64,000 nt of DNA from JAVVXB01 sp036651815. GTDB lineage: Bacteria > Bacillota > Clostridia > Christensenellales > CAG-138. Shown here in pieces: positions 1 to 8,158 of this stretch. The stretch covers positions 1 through 64,000 of the forward strand of contig JAVVXB010000002.1 in the NCBI GenBank assembly GCA_036651815.1, in the 5' to 3' direction. Made by a program: the position numbers and the translations under genes. The number at the start of each line of letters is the position of its first letter. Within the stretch, counting starts at the first letter, position 1. The notes beneath the pieces were generated by a model. That model was not told where the DNA came from. It saw only the letters and a list, made by a program, of their open reading frames with translations, and did no database searches.

Positions 1-2
1 TC

Positions 3-122
3 GGCATTTTTGATGTTGATGATTTAGTCATGTATTTTATTGGTAGTTGTTTTGGGTGGTTAATGCTGAAAACTGGTAAATGGATTAAGCAGACGCTACG
101 ATGTCCTGCAATGTGTGTGTAA
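3..122 (+). CDS. C-terminal end of a VanZ-like membrane protein (partial)
   Basis: An open frame enters from the left edge and ends with TAA at 120-122. Its last 39 residues contain FDVDDLVMYFIGSCFGWL. This resembles the end of VanZ-family proteins, where an F-D-x-D-D motif precedes the final membrane helix. Only this tail is visible, so family assignment rests on one motif. VanZ-like proteins are small multi-helix membrane proteins; some confer low-level teicoplanin resistance, most have no known role. No function beyond the family is inferred. Confidence 0.5.
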   Translation, partial: GIFDVDDLVMYFIGSCFGWLMLKTGKWIKQTLRCPAMCV

Positions 123-497
123 AGAATACAACTAAACTCTAGTTTAATATTGCAACTCTTGATTAGAGCGATCAACATTAAGCGAAATAAAGACATCTTT
201 TCATTTTCATACAGATGTTTGACATACTGTTTTTGAGCCATTTTCAGCATCTTTCTGTTACCCCTTAGACGTTTCATCTTTCGGATAACGGTCTTATGGG
301 CTGCTGGCAATGGCTCTTCCTTTTGCCTGCTACTTTCCTTTCTCCTGCTTAACTTTTGGGGTTCATCTGCACAAGTTTTAGTTTACAGAAAACAGATGTT
401 ACCGATGTGCGATAGTGCTGCATGCACAAATCACATTTGGAAGATCGCTTTCTAATTGTAAAGGCACCCATCACCAAGTAATCAGGATACCGATACG
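123..497. other. Intergenic stretch with no supported gene
   Basis: About 375 bases between the VanZ-like tail and the end of the convergent SDR gene. The sequence is AT-rich with short pyrimidine tracts (for example around 310-350). I see no convincing ORF, RNA gene or strong terminator hairpin. Confidence 0.5.
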
Positions 498-1286
498 TTA
501 TTGATAAATTTTGCCAACGAGATAGTTGACAGCGGTTGCTGGCAGCACCTTGGCAATGCATGTGAACAGCTGGTATTGCGCGCCCACCGTATAGAGCGCC
601 TTGCATCGCCTTGCTTTCGCTGCGTGAATAATGGACTTTGCAACGGCTTCGGGCGGCATTCCATTCTGTTCATCATGTTCCATGACTTCCACGGCATGTA
701 AGAGCGCCTTCCCATAGACGATATCACCAGCAACATTCTTTTTCCGTGCGGCGGTAAATCCTGTGCATACATCACCTGGCTGTACGGCACAGACTTGTAT
801 GCCAAACGGACGCACTTCGTTGCGTAAAGATAGCGTCAGCGAATTGATGGCCGATTTGGTCGCAGAATAGAAGGCCTGAAAGGGGATGGCAATCGGGGCG
901 GCTACCGAGCTAAGATTAATGATGTGACCGGATCGTTGTGCGCGCATTATGGGCAGCACTGCCTGAATACAATGGAGCGTGCCGAAAAAATTGACATTCA
1001 ATTGCGCTTGTGCATCTGAACTATCTGTAAATTCCACAGCGCCGGAAATACCAAATCCCGCGTTGTTGATGAGCAGGTCAATGCGGCCTTCCACGCCCAC
1101 GATCTGCCGAACAGCAGTGGTGACATCTTCGGATTTTGTAACATCAGTAGTTATATGCATGATACCGTTTTCACTGTAACCGCTGCGGCTGAGTTCATAG
1201 ACCTTGTAGCCGTTGTCTGCAAGCATTTTAACTGTGGCTTTGCCGATGCCGCTACTGCCGCCGGTCACGATTGCAATATTGCTCAT
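498..1286 (-). CDS. Short-chain dehydrogenase/reductase, candidate 3-ketosphinganine reductase
   Basis: A 262-residue classical SDR. The N-terminal dinucleotide-binding motif TGGSSGIG, the NNAG motif and the catalytic Ser with Y-S-A-T-K (YxxxK) are all present. The start is the ATG at 1284-1286. It overlaps the stop of the upstream oxoamine synthase as ATGA and has a GGAGG site just before it, so the two genes are translationally coupled. In sphingolipid-making organisms an SDR reduces the 3-keto product of serine palmitoyltransferase, and the pairing here suggests that role. That is inference from context; the SDR family alone does not reveal the substrate. The C-terminal 30 residues are hydrophobic and may touch the membrane. 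Confidence 0.85.
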   Translation of the reverse strand: MSNIAIVTGGSSGIGKATVKMLADNGYKVYELSRSGYSENGIMHITTDVTKSEDVTTAVRQIVGVEGRIDLLINNAGFGISGAVEFTDSSDAQAQLNVNFFGTLHCIQAVLPIMRAQRSGHIINLSSVAAPIAIPFQAFYSATKSAINSLTLSLRNEVRPFGIQVCAVQPGDVCTGFTAARKKNVAGDIVYGKALLHAVEVMEHDEQNGMPPEAVAKSIIHAAKARRCKALYTVGAQYQLFTCIAKVLPATAVNYLVGKIYQ

Positions 1287-2458
1287 TTTTCGTCCTCCAG
1301 AACCCGTTGCATGATGTCCAACGCCTCGTCCAAAATTGCATGGGTATGCGTAGCCATATAGCTCGTCCGCAGCAGACACTCTGTTGCTGGGGTAGCTGGT
1401 GGCAGGACGGGATTGACATAAACACCCTGTTCGTATAACTTTTTATCGATGGTTAAGGTGTGCAACGCATCATAGGTATAGATGGGAATAATCGGGACAT
1501 TGGTTTCCCGGTGCGCAATGTTGCGCTTTGTCAGTCCGGTCTGCACATAGGTACAGATATCTTGCAACCGCTGCACCCGCTGCGGCTCGCTTTCCAAAAT
1601 GCGCAGCGCGGACAAAGCGCAGGCGCAGTTGGCGGGTGTCATACTAGCTGAGAACATAAACGGACGTGACGCATGGTGAACGTAGTCTGCAATAGCTGCA
1701 CTCGATGCCATATATCCACCAAGACTTGCAAGCGATTTGCTGAATGTACCCATGAAAATATCCACTTCTTTTTCAAGACCAAAATAGTTTGCCGTGCCGC
1801 GTCCACACTCGCCCAATACGCCAAGTCCGTGTGCATCATCCACCATGATACGCGCATCATATTGCTTTGCTAAATTGACGATTTCAGGAAGCTTTGCAAT
1901 GTCTCCGCCCATGCTGAAAACTCCGTCCGTAACAATCAAACGGCCCGCGCTTTCCGGAATGTTTTCAAGCAGTCTTTTGAGATCGTCCATATCGTTGTGA
2001 CGATAGCGTACCATCTTGCCATAACTCAACTTGCAGCCATCATAGATGCTGGCATGATTTTCCTTGTCACAGATGACGTAATCGTTGCGGCCGACCAGTG
2101 CGCTGATAATCCCCAAATTGCTTTGGAAGCCCGTTGAAAAAGTGACGGCCGCTTCCTTATTGAGAAACTTGGCAAGCTCGTTCTCCAATTCCAGATGCAT
2201 GGTCAACGTACCATTGAGAAAGCGAGAACCTGAGCAGCCAGAACCATACTGTTCCAAGGCTTTTACACCGGCTTCAATGACTGAAGGATGAATCGTAAGT
2301 CCAAGATAATTGTTGGAACCAAGCATAATTCTACGCTTGCCTTCCATAATGACTTCGATATCCTGCTTTGATTCCAGCGCATGGAAATACGGATAGATAC
2401 CCGCATCCTTCGCTTGTACGGCCAATTGATTTGGCGTTAGTTTATCAAACAAATCCAT
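1283..2458 (-). CDS. Alpha-oxoamine synthase (serine palmitoyltransferase / KBL / AONS family)
   Basis: A 391-residue PLP-dependent enzyme of the family that condenses an amino acid with an acyl-CoA and releases CO2. Visible motifs are GSGCSGSRFLNGT (about residues 72-84), the PLP-contacting DDAHGLGVLG (207-216), and GTFSKSLASLGG with the Schiff-base lysine at K241. The family includes 2-amino-3-ketobutyrate ligase (Kbl), BioF, HemA and serine palmitoyltransferase. There is no threonine dehydrogenase or biotin gene beside it. Coupling to an SDR by an ATGA overlap fits serine palmitoyltransferase plus ketosphinganine reductase best. Kbl remains a real alternative. Confidence 0.8.
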   Translation of the reverse strand: MDLFDKLTPNQLAVQAKDAGIYPYFHALESKQDIEVIMEGKRRIMLGSNNYLGLTIHPSVIEAGVKALEQYGSGCSGSRFLNGTLTMHLELENELAKFLNKEAAVTFSTGFQSNLGIISALVGRNDYVICDKENHASIYDGCKLSYGKMVRYRHNDMDDLKRLLENIPESAGRLIVTDGVFSMGGDIAKLPEIVNLAKQYDARIMVDDAHGLGVLGECGRGTANYFGLEKEVDIFMGTFSKSLASLGGYMASSAAIADYVHHASRPFMFSASMTPANCACALSALRILESEPQRVQRLQDICTYVQTGLTKRNIAHRETNVPIIPIYTYDALHTLTIDKKLYEQGVYVNPVLPPATPATECLLRTSYMATHTHAILDEALDIMQRVLEDEK

Positions 2459-2492
2459 ATTATTACCCCAATACGATCCTATATAATTGATT

Positions 2493-2522
2493 TATATTAT
2501 CAAACGAACAAGCTTCACGTCA
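2493..2522 (-). promoter_or_regulatory. Promoter of the oxoamine synthase/SDR operon
   Basis: Reading the minus strand, TTGACG (2517-2522) and TAATAT (2493-2498) are separated by 18 bases, about 35 bases upstream of the ATG at 2458. This is a good sigma-A type match. It is back to back with the promoter of the DUF3267 gene. Confidence 0.55.
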
Positions 2523-2608
2523 AGGGCGTGTGCAAGCTTGAACGACGGATTGCTCGCAGCACAAAAAAAGCTGCATTCGAATACGTTTATTCAAGCAGCG
2601 CAAAGATG

Positions 2609-2617
2609 TGCTATACT
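2609..2617 (+). promoter_or_regulatory. Extended -10 promoter of the DUF3267 gene
   Basis: TG-C-TATACT at 2609-2617 is an extended -10 element some 30 bases before the GTG start at 2648. No strong -35 is visible, which is usual for extended -10 promoters. Confidence 0.5.
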
Positions 2618-2647
2618 ATTCGATAAGCATACGGGGGAGTGTAAAAC

Positions 2648-3208
2648 GTGCATCAGCATATTCGATCAAAACAAGCGGAAAACTATCGCATGATCCGCCG
2701 CATTCGTTTGTTGGAAAGCAAAGCAATGGGAATGATCTCGTTGTTTACGCTTGCCGCAATGCTGGTACTTGGCTTTTTTCTCCGTCCAAAAGAAAAAGAA
2801 CTTGTAATTGGCTTCGGACTGGTATTGCAGGTTTTACTGTTAGGGCTGGGAACAGTCGGCTATATGCTCCTTCATGAATTGATCCATGGATGGATCATGC
2901 AGGCATATGGAGGACATCCGAGATACCATTTTAGCGTGATCTACGCGTGCGCAGGTAGCGATGCGTATTTTTCGCGCAGACAGTATATGAATATTGCGCT
3001 CATGCCCGTCCTTCTGCTGGGGCTGCTCCTGCTGGTTCTGAACATCATCCTATATCCAGAACATTATTGGTTTTTTTATACGTTGCAGATGCTCAATGTA
3101 TCCGGTGCCGCTGGCGATCTTTATGTGACGGCCATGATTATGCGTATGCCCAAAGATACCGTTGTTCAGGACACCGGTACGGTCATGACCTTCTATTCTG
3201 CGCAATGA
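2648..3208 (+). CDS. DUF3267 putative membrane zincin peptidase
   Basis: A 186-residue membrane protein starting at GTG, with a GGGGGAG ribosome site 8 bases upstream. HELIH at residues 76-80 is a zinc-protease HExxH motif placed at the end of a hydrophobic segment, followed by further hydrophobic helices at about 119-140. This arrangement and length match DUF3267 (putative zincin peptidase). Substrates of this family are unknown. It has no operon partners. Confidence 0.75.
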   Translation: MHQHIRSKQAENYRMIRRIRLLESKAMGMISLFTLAAMLVLGFFLRPKEKELVIGFGLVLQVLLLGLGTVGYMLLHELIHGWIMQAYGGHPRYHFSVIYACAGSDAYFSRRQYMNIALMPVLLLGLLLLVLNIILYPEHYWFFYTLQMLNVSGAAGDLYVTAMIMRMPKDTVVQDTGTVMTFYSAQ

Positions 3209-3656
3209 GAACATCCCATTTTTAGGTAAAAATACACTGTTTTTTAATAACCAATTTTGCATATCAATTGGAACACGGATACCTAGGCCCGTTGCCTGCT
3301 GCTTCTATATGCGAACATACTCAATGGCTCTTGCAAACGTTTGCGCACATTAGATGATGGGAACAGGCTGGATCGGATATGTTTTCCGCATGGCTCATTG
3401 CGCGTCTGTTACAGAATCGCTGGATAATGGGTATTAACATTTTTAAACAGTCGGGAGTATAATCTTTTTGATCATTTCATTTTTTCTTTGTATGATCATA
3501 GCAAGAGCATTCCTTCTATTTTCGCAGGAGATATGGTCTGGGCTGATGCACCAACTGCTGGAAGACCGTAATCAAGCAGGTTGCACACATCCCTTTTATC
3601 GGGAAAGTACAACCTGCTTTGATGGAGAAAGTCAACATTCTTTCTAAGGGGGACAT
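3209..3656. other. Intergenic region with one long hairpin
   Basis: About 450 bases between convergent genes without a supported ORF. The notable element is a 10-bp perfect inverted repeat, AAGCAGGTTG at 3574-3583 and CAACCTGCTT at 3610-3619. A smaller TCCC/GGGA pairing lies inside its loop. It lies downstream of the minus-strand gene ending at 3657 and may act as its terminator or 3' stabiliser, but no T-run follows. Confidence 0.5.
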
Positions 3657-3887
3657 TTAACCCAATGCTGCAATCAGTGCACAATAGAAATCTGCAGCGC
3701 AGGAGAACGCGCTTTTCTGGATGGACTGAATAAAGGAGGACAGTGGTACCGTCTGATCCCAATCCACATGCACCTCTGTGTCACGCACAAGTGCCAAAAC
3801 ATCTGCCTTTGTTGCAGGATAGCGCACGGATGAAACAGCCTTGTGAATCTCGTGAAAAAGCGCAGGATATGCATCCTTCGTCATCAT
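3657..3887 (-). CDS. Small hypothetical protein, DUF2795-like
   Basis: A 76-residue soluble protein beginning with two consecutive methionines, one base past the stop of the amidase gene. AAGGAG lies about 10 bases upstream, inside the amidase 3' end, so it is co-transcribed and probably coupled. The segment with Y-P-A-T-K-A-D-V and a later A-A-D-F-Y-C-A-L resembles small DUF2795-type helical proteins, but I am not certain of the family. Its role in the amidase/permease operon is unknown. Confidence 0.6.
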   Translation of the reverse strand: MMTKDAYPALFHEIHKAVSSVRYPATKADVLALVRDTEVHVDWDQTVPLSSFIQSIQKSAFSCAADFYCALIAALG

Positions 3888-3888
3888 A

Positions 3889-4821
3889 TTACTTTTTCTC
3901 CTTGTCTGCGTAGGCAGTGTAACGCATGTTGGAATCGCCCTTTCCATTGAAATCAGGGCAGCTCGCGCCGCGGTGACGGAAGGAGAACATGGGGCTGCTG
4001 TGGACAGACTGCTCACGCATGCGGTCGATAATGCCAGGATAAAGATCTGCCTTAATCAAACCGGGACAGCCATTCGAGGCTTCGGTGATGATGTTTCCAT
4101 CGGGGCCGACGATCATGCTGCGGCCGAAGCAGGAGCGGGATTCGTTTTTTGCAAGACCGGAACAGTTGACGCCAACAACATAAACTTGATTAAAATAGGC
4201 GCTGGCGCGATTTGTCAGATCCCAAGCGGTATTCCACGGATCCATGTAGTGCGTAGGCCGGAGAATCACGTTTGCACCACGGTAAGCAGCTTCGCGCCAG
4301 ATCTCCGGGTAGTCTCCGTCTGCACAGATGATTACGCCGAGCCGCGATCCTTTGGGCCCATTGCAGACCGTACATTCCGTGCCGGGTCTGGAATTCTCAA
4401 AAGGAATCCAAGGGTTCATCTTTACATAGGTATGGACAATTTCACCGTGGTCATTGACGATGAATGCTGTGTTTTCATAGCACCGATGACTGTCAGCCCA
4501 GAGCAGTGCGTCAAATACACCCCAGATCGAAAGATCCCGGCAGCGCTTGCATACACGTGCAATTTGAGTGCTGTCGATCATCATAATTGCATCTTTAAAG
4601 TTGGCCGGTGCAAAACCTTGAAAACAGGATTCTGGAAAAACAACGAGATCAACGCCCGGAAACGCGCTGACAGATAGATCAAGATAATCAATGACCGTAT
4701 CCGTGTTCTGGTTCAGTTCTTCAAGTGTCTGGGCGCCAATGGGCGCAAACTGAATTCCAACGACGCTCAAAGCTTCAGTTTCGATTTTGCCATTAAGAGC
4801 AAATAGATTTCCGATGTTCAT
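3889..4821 (-). CDS. Carbon-nitrogen hydrolase of the aliphatic amidase/formamidase type
   Basis: A 310-residue nitrilase-superfamily enzyme with the full catalytic triad: E64 in FPESCFQG, K134 in TYVKMNPW and C166 in IICADGDYPEIW. The C-A-D-G-D-Y-P-E-I-W segment is close to that of AmiE/AmiF amidases, which hydrolyse short amides such as formamide or propionamide to acid and ammonia. A longer frame runs upstream to 5007. I chose the ATG at 4821 because AAAGGAA precedes it and homology begins just after it. It follows the NCS1 permease gene by about 200 bases on the same strand, suggesting uptake and hydrolysis of a nitrogen compound. The exact substrate is not decidable here. Confidence 0.85.
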   Translation of the reverse strand: MNIGNLFALNGKIETEALSVVGIQFAPIGAQTLEELNQNTDTVIDYLDLSVSAFPGVDLVVFPESCFQGFAPANFKDAIMMIDSTQIARVCKRCRDLSIWGVFDALLWADSHRCYENTAFIVNDHGEIVHTYVKMNPWIPFENSRPGTECTVCNGPKGSRLGVIICADGDYPEIWREAAYRGANVILRPTHYMDPWNTAWDLTNRASAYFNQVYVVGVNCSGLAKNESRSCFGRSMIVGPDGNIITEASNGCPGLIKADLYPGIIDRMREQSVHSSPMFSFRHRGASCPDFNGKGDSNMRYTAYADKEKK

Positions 4822-4965
4822 GAAGGGAAAGTTCCTTTCTACGGCAAAACGGTATCGTCCAATGCCCTTGCATTTCCGCGCCGTGGTATCAGGTTTTAAC
4901 GTTAGTAACGTGCTGTCCGCTGTTGCGGGAAGATGAACGTGTGAAAGACAGGCGCATGCACGGAA

Positions 4966-4998
4966 GCCGGAATCGGTGTATTGTCTGCCGATTCCGGC
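4966..4998 (-). repeat. Intercistronic inverted repeat between permease and amidase
   Basis: GCCGGAATCGG (4966-4976) and CCGATTCCGGC (4988-4998) form a perfect 11-bp stem with an 11-base loop. It begins 22 bases after the permease stop. No T-run follows in the direction of transcription, so it may attenuate or protect the mRNA rather than terminate fully. Confidence 0.6.
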
Positions 4999-5019
4999 AG
5001 ATACCAATTGAGGTTAGCA

Positions 5020-6339
5020 TTATACGTATTCTGCGTCATCCTTAACTTCGTGACGGTCATTGATTTTTAGTGCCTTGAACAGAATATCAAAGACGGGAAC
5101 AAGCAGCGCAGATACCAGGATGCCGAACAGCGCAGGAATGCCAAAATTATAGAGATTCGTGATGTAGGCGACTGCGGTGCCGGTGATGTAGGCCAATACC
5201 GGTGCATATCGGAACGCTTTGAAGTGGACGTATTCAAGCTTTGGCATGCGACACTTGTAGATAAAGAAATAGTCACCCAGCATAACGCCACCGATAGGTG
5301 GAATGAAAACGCCAAGCAGTACAAGAAACGGGATGAGTTGGTTGTAGATGCCTGTGCAGGCAAGAATCGTTGCAATAACAAGTCCGCCAATGAGGAAAGG
5401 TGTCTTATTATTTTTGTGGAACATTTCAGCACCGGCAACGCCCCAAGAATATGCACCGGCATGAGCGGTGGTCCAAATGTTTAGAGTTAAAATAACGAGT
5501 GCAAAGAAAATGATACCCATTCGCATCATCACGGCGACAAAGTCAGATTCGCCATAGGCAAGACCGCCGACAACACCGGCGACAAGCATGATGATGTTGC
5601 CAATCAAGAAGGCAATGAACCCCGTCCAGAAGCCGGCCTTCGCGTTCTTTGAGAAGCGTGACCAGTTGCAAGCCTGTGTGCCCATTGAAGCAAAGGTTCC
5701 AACAATTGCCGTGATTGCGGCTGCGACGGACATACTGGTGGTCGGCATTGCATTCGCAAGCGCGGCAAGTCCACCGTTTGCTTTTGCTGCTAGGATGGGG
5801 ATGTAGATGACGAGTAGCAACAACGCGGGTACAGCGACGTATGCGACCTTTTCCATCGCTTTATAGCCCCATAGTGCCGTGATACCAAATATGATTGCCC
5901 AGCCAAGCGTAAACCAAATCGCCGCCTGCGGAACATTAAATGCTACGGCAAACATTTGTCCAACATAGGCAGAAACATAAGCATACCAACCGATTTGTGT
6001 GCCGCCCAGAAGGAGGCTTGCCCATTTTGAACCTGCAATGCCGAGCGTATAACGTGCCAGCAATACAGAGGTTAAGCCAGTCTTTGCACCGATGGCGCAG
6101 TTGGCGGCAACGTACAGACCAAGAATAATATTACCGGCGAGTACAATCCAAATAAGCTGATTCATTGGGAAAGCGGCAGCAATCTGCGCGCCCGTATTCA
6201 TCGTTGGACTGAAAAAGGTAATGCCAAGAAGCACTGCTGCGACAGAAAAAAATGATTTTCTTGCGGCTGTTGGAACGTGTGATAACGGGTAATCCGCATC
6301 AATATGCTCTTTTGCTGGAGCCTTAGCTTTTGTTTCCAT
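5020..6339 (-). CDS. NCS1-family cytosine permease-like transporter
   Basis: A 439-residue protein with about 12 hydrophobic segments. Sequence through the first helices (F-F-S-P-T-M-N-T-G, T-L-G-I-A-G-S-K-W, Q-I-G-W-Y-A) is typical of CodB-like nucleobase:cation symporters. The frame also opens at a TTG (6357), but GGAGG overlaps that codon, so the ATG at 6339 is the likely start. No cytosine deaminase is nearby. The downstream gene is an amidase, so the substrate may be another small nitrogenous compound. The divergent LacI-type regulator probably controls it. Confidence 0.85.
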   Translation of the reverse strand: METKAKAPAKEHIDADYPLSHVPTAARKSFFSVAAVLLGITFFSPTMNTGAQIAAAFPMNQLIWIVLAGNIILGLYVAANCAIGAKTGLTSVLLARYTLGIAGSKWASLLLGGTQIGWYAYVSAYVGQMFAVAFNVPQAAIWFTLGWAIIFGITALWGYKAMEKVAYVAVPALLLLVIYIPILAAKANGGLAALANAMPTTSMSVAAAITAIVGTFASMGTQACNWSRFSKNAKAGFWTGFIAFLIGNIIMLVAGVVGGLAYGESDFVAVMMRMGIIFFALVILTLNIWTTAHAGAYSWGVAGAEMFHKNNKTPFLIGGLVIATILACTGIYNQLIPFLVLLGVFIPPIGGVMLGDYFFIYKCRMPKLEYVHFKAFRYAPVLAYITGTAVAYITNLYNFGIPALFGILVSALLVPVFDILFKALKINDRHEVKDDAEYV

Positions 6340-6519
6340 TATTATGGTTGCCTCCAATTATTCTTTTGCGTGACCTGTCCTAATGTGTGAAAAACAAAGC
6401 GCTGCAAAGAATGAAGTCAGGATAACGAACAGATTGTCAGCGCTTTAAGCAGCGTGAAAGCTTCGGAACGCATCATCTCCCTCGAGTTATAAATTGGTTG
6501 CTGGAAACAGATCAGAAAA

Positions 6520-6530
6520 GTTACTGTAAC
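6520..6530. promoter_or_regulatory. Short palindrome GTTAC-T-GTAAC, candidate operator
   Basis: A perfect 11-base palindrome sharing the GTTAC/GTAAC half-site with the long palindrome at 6619-6651. Another GTTAC occurs at 6540-6544. Repeated half-sites near the permease promoter suggest regulator binding. Confidence 0.4.
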
Positions 6531-6618
6531 AAAATGAATGTTACTGAATCAGAGTATAGTATATATATTTACAGAATGCAACAAATAAATTAAAACATCA
6601 GAATATAGGAATAGATAT

Positions 6619-6651
6619 GAAATGTAACGCATGAATGATGTGTTACATTTC
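6619..6651. promoter_or_regulatory. Long palindrome, candidate operator of the LacI-type regulator
   Basis: The arms GAAATGTAACGCAT (6619-6632) and ATGTGTTACATTTC (6638-6651) pair over 14 positions with one mismatch, around a 5-base centre. Its location between divergent genes, one of them a LacI-family regulator, makes it the best operator candidate. It could also fold as an RNA hairpin. Confidence 0.5.
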
Positions 6652-6814
6652 AAAAGAACCATTGGATGGTTCTCAAAATGTGTTATACTAAAATATATTT
6701 CCAAATTCCACAAATAGCGTTTTGGTTGACTTTGCCATTTTGGTGCTTTGAAACCAAGATGTACCTTCAATAAACCTGCGAATTCCCTGATTAAACTGAC
6801 AAAAGGTTGACTCA

Positions 6815-6840
6815 AAACCGCAAATTCTTCTTTTAGAAAC
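6815..6840. repeat. 26-bp dispersed repeat, copy A
   Basis: Matches 61253-61278 at 24 of 26 positions on the same strand; weaker similarity continues upstream of both copies. Probably the end of a mobile element or a MITE relic; see copy B and the IS5 remnant. Confidence 0.6.
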
Positions 6841-6850
6841 TAGTACTAGC

Positions 6851-6879
6851 AGAAATGCAGTAGAAATGCAGCAGAAATG
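6851..6879. repeat. Short tandem repeat, 11-base unit
   Basis: AGAAATGCAGT (6851-6861), AGAAATGCAGC (6862-6872) and AGAAATG (6873-6879) are consecutive units, 21 bases before the ribosome site of the LacI-type gene. Confidence 0.7.
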
Positions 6880-6912
6880 TATTGGAATGCGTGAAGAACA
6901 GGAGGAAAAGGC

Positions 6913-7932
6913 ATTATTAACATTCGGGATTTAGCAAAACGAGCAGGCGTCTCGATCGCAACCGTCTCGCGCGTGATGAACCATCCTCAACATGTTCAGG
7001 CAGATACGCGGGATCACGTACTCAAGGTTATGCAGGAGACCGGCTATGTCGCGCTGCACGGCAAGAAAACGCCAAAGGAAAGTTTTCGATCAAATCTGAT
7101 TGTATTGCTGTTAAGTGAGTCGGATTATGGATTCTACGAACCGATTCAGAAGGGCTTTGAAGCAATCGCAAGAGAGCGAGGCTATTGTGTACTATTTTGC
7201 CCACTTTCCGATGATTCAGCACGTCGAATACAGCAGTTAACCGCACTTTGCAGCCAGAGGCCGGACGGCGTGGCTTACGCTATGCGAGACATTTTCAAGG
7301 AAGACATGGAGCTATTTAAATCCTTTGGCGTACCTGTCGTGTTATTGCGCAAGTATATTTATGCGGACGAGTTTTATAATTGCTGCTATATTAATTTTTC
7401 AGAGGGCTCCTACCGAATGACCAAATATCTGATTGAGCTTGGTCATAAAAAAATCGTTTTGCTTGTGGAAAAAGCATCGTTTCAATTTGTTGAGAGTTTT
7501 CGGGATGGCTGGGAACGTGCCTACCGGGAAAGCAAACTTTCTTGTTCAAATGATTGGGTCGTGCATACTGAAAACAGCGTGGAAGGTGGATATGAAAAAA
7601 GTCTGGCGCTTATGCGGGCAGGAGAAGCGCCGGAAGCATTTTTTTGCGCAAGCGGCGAACTGGCTTTTGGGGTATTGCGTGCCGCGCGTGAATTGAAGAT
7701 TTCCGTTCCGGAGCAGATATCTGTTTCCGGATTTACCGATTCGGCTATGGCACATCTTTCCGAACCGGAGCTGACAACCATCGATCAGCCGATTGAGCGG
7801 CTGGGTGTCGTAGCCGCGCGTATGCTTTTTGATCTAATTGAGGATCCAGGGCATACGATATTGCCCGCGCAGGAAATCGTTTTACAGCCTAAGATTCGTA
7901 TCCGAAAATCCTGCGGAAAGCATGTGGACTGA
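6913..7932 (+). CDS. LacI-family transcriptional regulator with apparent ATT start
   Basis: A 339-residue regulator. Translation from 6913 gives I-N-I-R-D-L-A-K-R-A-G-V-S-I-A-T-V-S-R-V-M-N-H, a complete LacI helix-turn-helix and hinge region, followed by a periplasmic-binding-protein-like effector domain. The frame is closed upstream by TGA at 6892-6894. No ATG, GTG or TTG occurs before GTG 6973, which would remove most of the DNA-binding motif. GGAGG at 6901-6905 sits 7 bases before ATT 6913, exactly where a start codon should be. ATT initiation is rare but known, for example E. coli infC. It is divergent from the permease/amidase operon, its probable target. A sequencing error at this codon is the alternative. 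Confidence 0.85.
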   Translation: MINIRDLAKRAGVSIATVSRVMNHPQHVQADTRDHVLKVMQETGYVALHGKKTPKESFRSNLIVLLLSESDYGFYEPIQKGFEAIARERGYCVLFCPLSDDSARRIQQLTALCSQRPDGVAYAMRDIFKEDMELFKSFGVPVVLLRKYIYADEFYNCCYINFSEGSYRMTKYLIELGHKKIVLLVEKASFQFVESFRDGWERAYRESKLSCSNDWVVHTENSVEGGYEKSLALMRAGEAPEAFFCASGELAFGVLRAARELKISVPEQISVSGFTDSAMAHLSEPELTTIDQPIERLGVVAARMLFDLIEDPGHTILPAQEIVLQPKIRIRKSCGKHVD

Positions 7933-8117
7933 TGCAATCCATTTGGCGTTGCTTGCGCAGAGACACTGGCGCGTTTTTAAGTTGGATAAAATTTACTGTG
8001 GGGGAAAAATGTATGCTATGCTTAAGCTTTTTGCATCCTACAGGCGGCTATTCATCAGCACAAGGCTTTTTGCTTTCTCATGCAAGCGGATGATACGTTT
8101 TCGCATCTTATAAATGT

Positions 8118-8125
8118 GATATAAT
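8118..8125 (+). promoter_or_regulatory. Extended -10 promoter of the PHP gene
   Basis: TATAAT at 8120-8125 lies in a T-G-A-TATAAT context (TG at 8117-8118), about 34 bases before the ATG at 8159. The -35 region is weak. Confidence 0.55.
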
Positions 8126-8158
8126 AAGCAGAAGCGAAAAAGAAACGGGGACAACAGC

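Larger units (their letters stand above)
6340..6912. other. Divergent regulatory region between permease operon and LacI-type gene
   Basis: An AT-rich 570-base stretch with no supported gene. It holds a long palindrome (6619-6651), a short GTTACTGTAAC palindrome (6520-6530), a 26-bp repeat shared with position 61253 (6815-6840), and a short tandem repeat (6851-6879). Both divergent promoters must lie here. Confidence 0.7.

Noticed and set aside
349..606. Minus-strand ORF overlapping the SDR end
   Set aside because: Overlaps the real SDR gene out of frame, with no ribosome site.
6549..6815. 88-codon minus-strand ORF in the divergent regulatory region
   Set aside because: It spans the palindrome, is AT-rich with biased composition, and lacks a ribosome site and homology.
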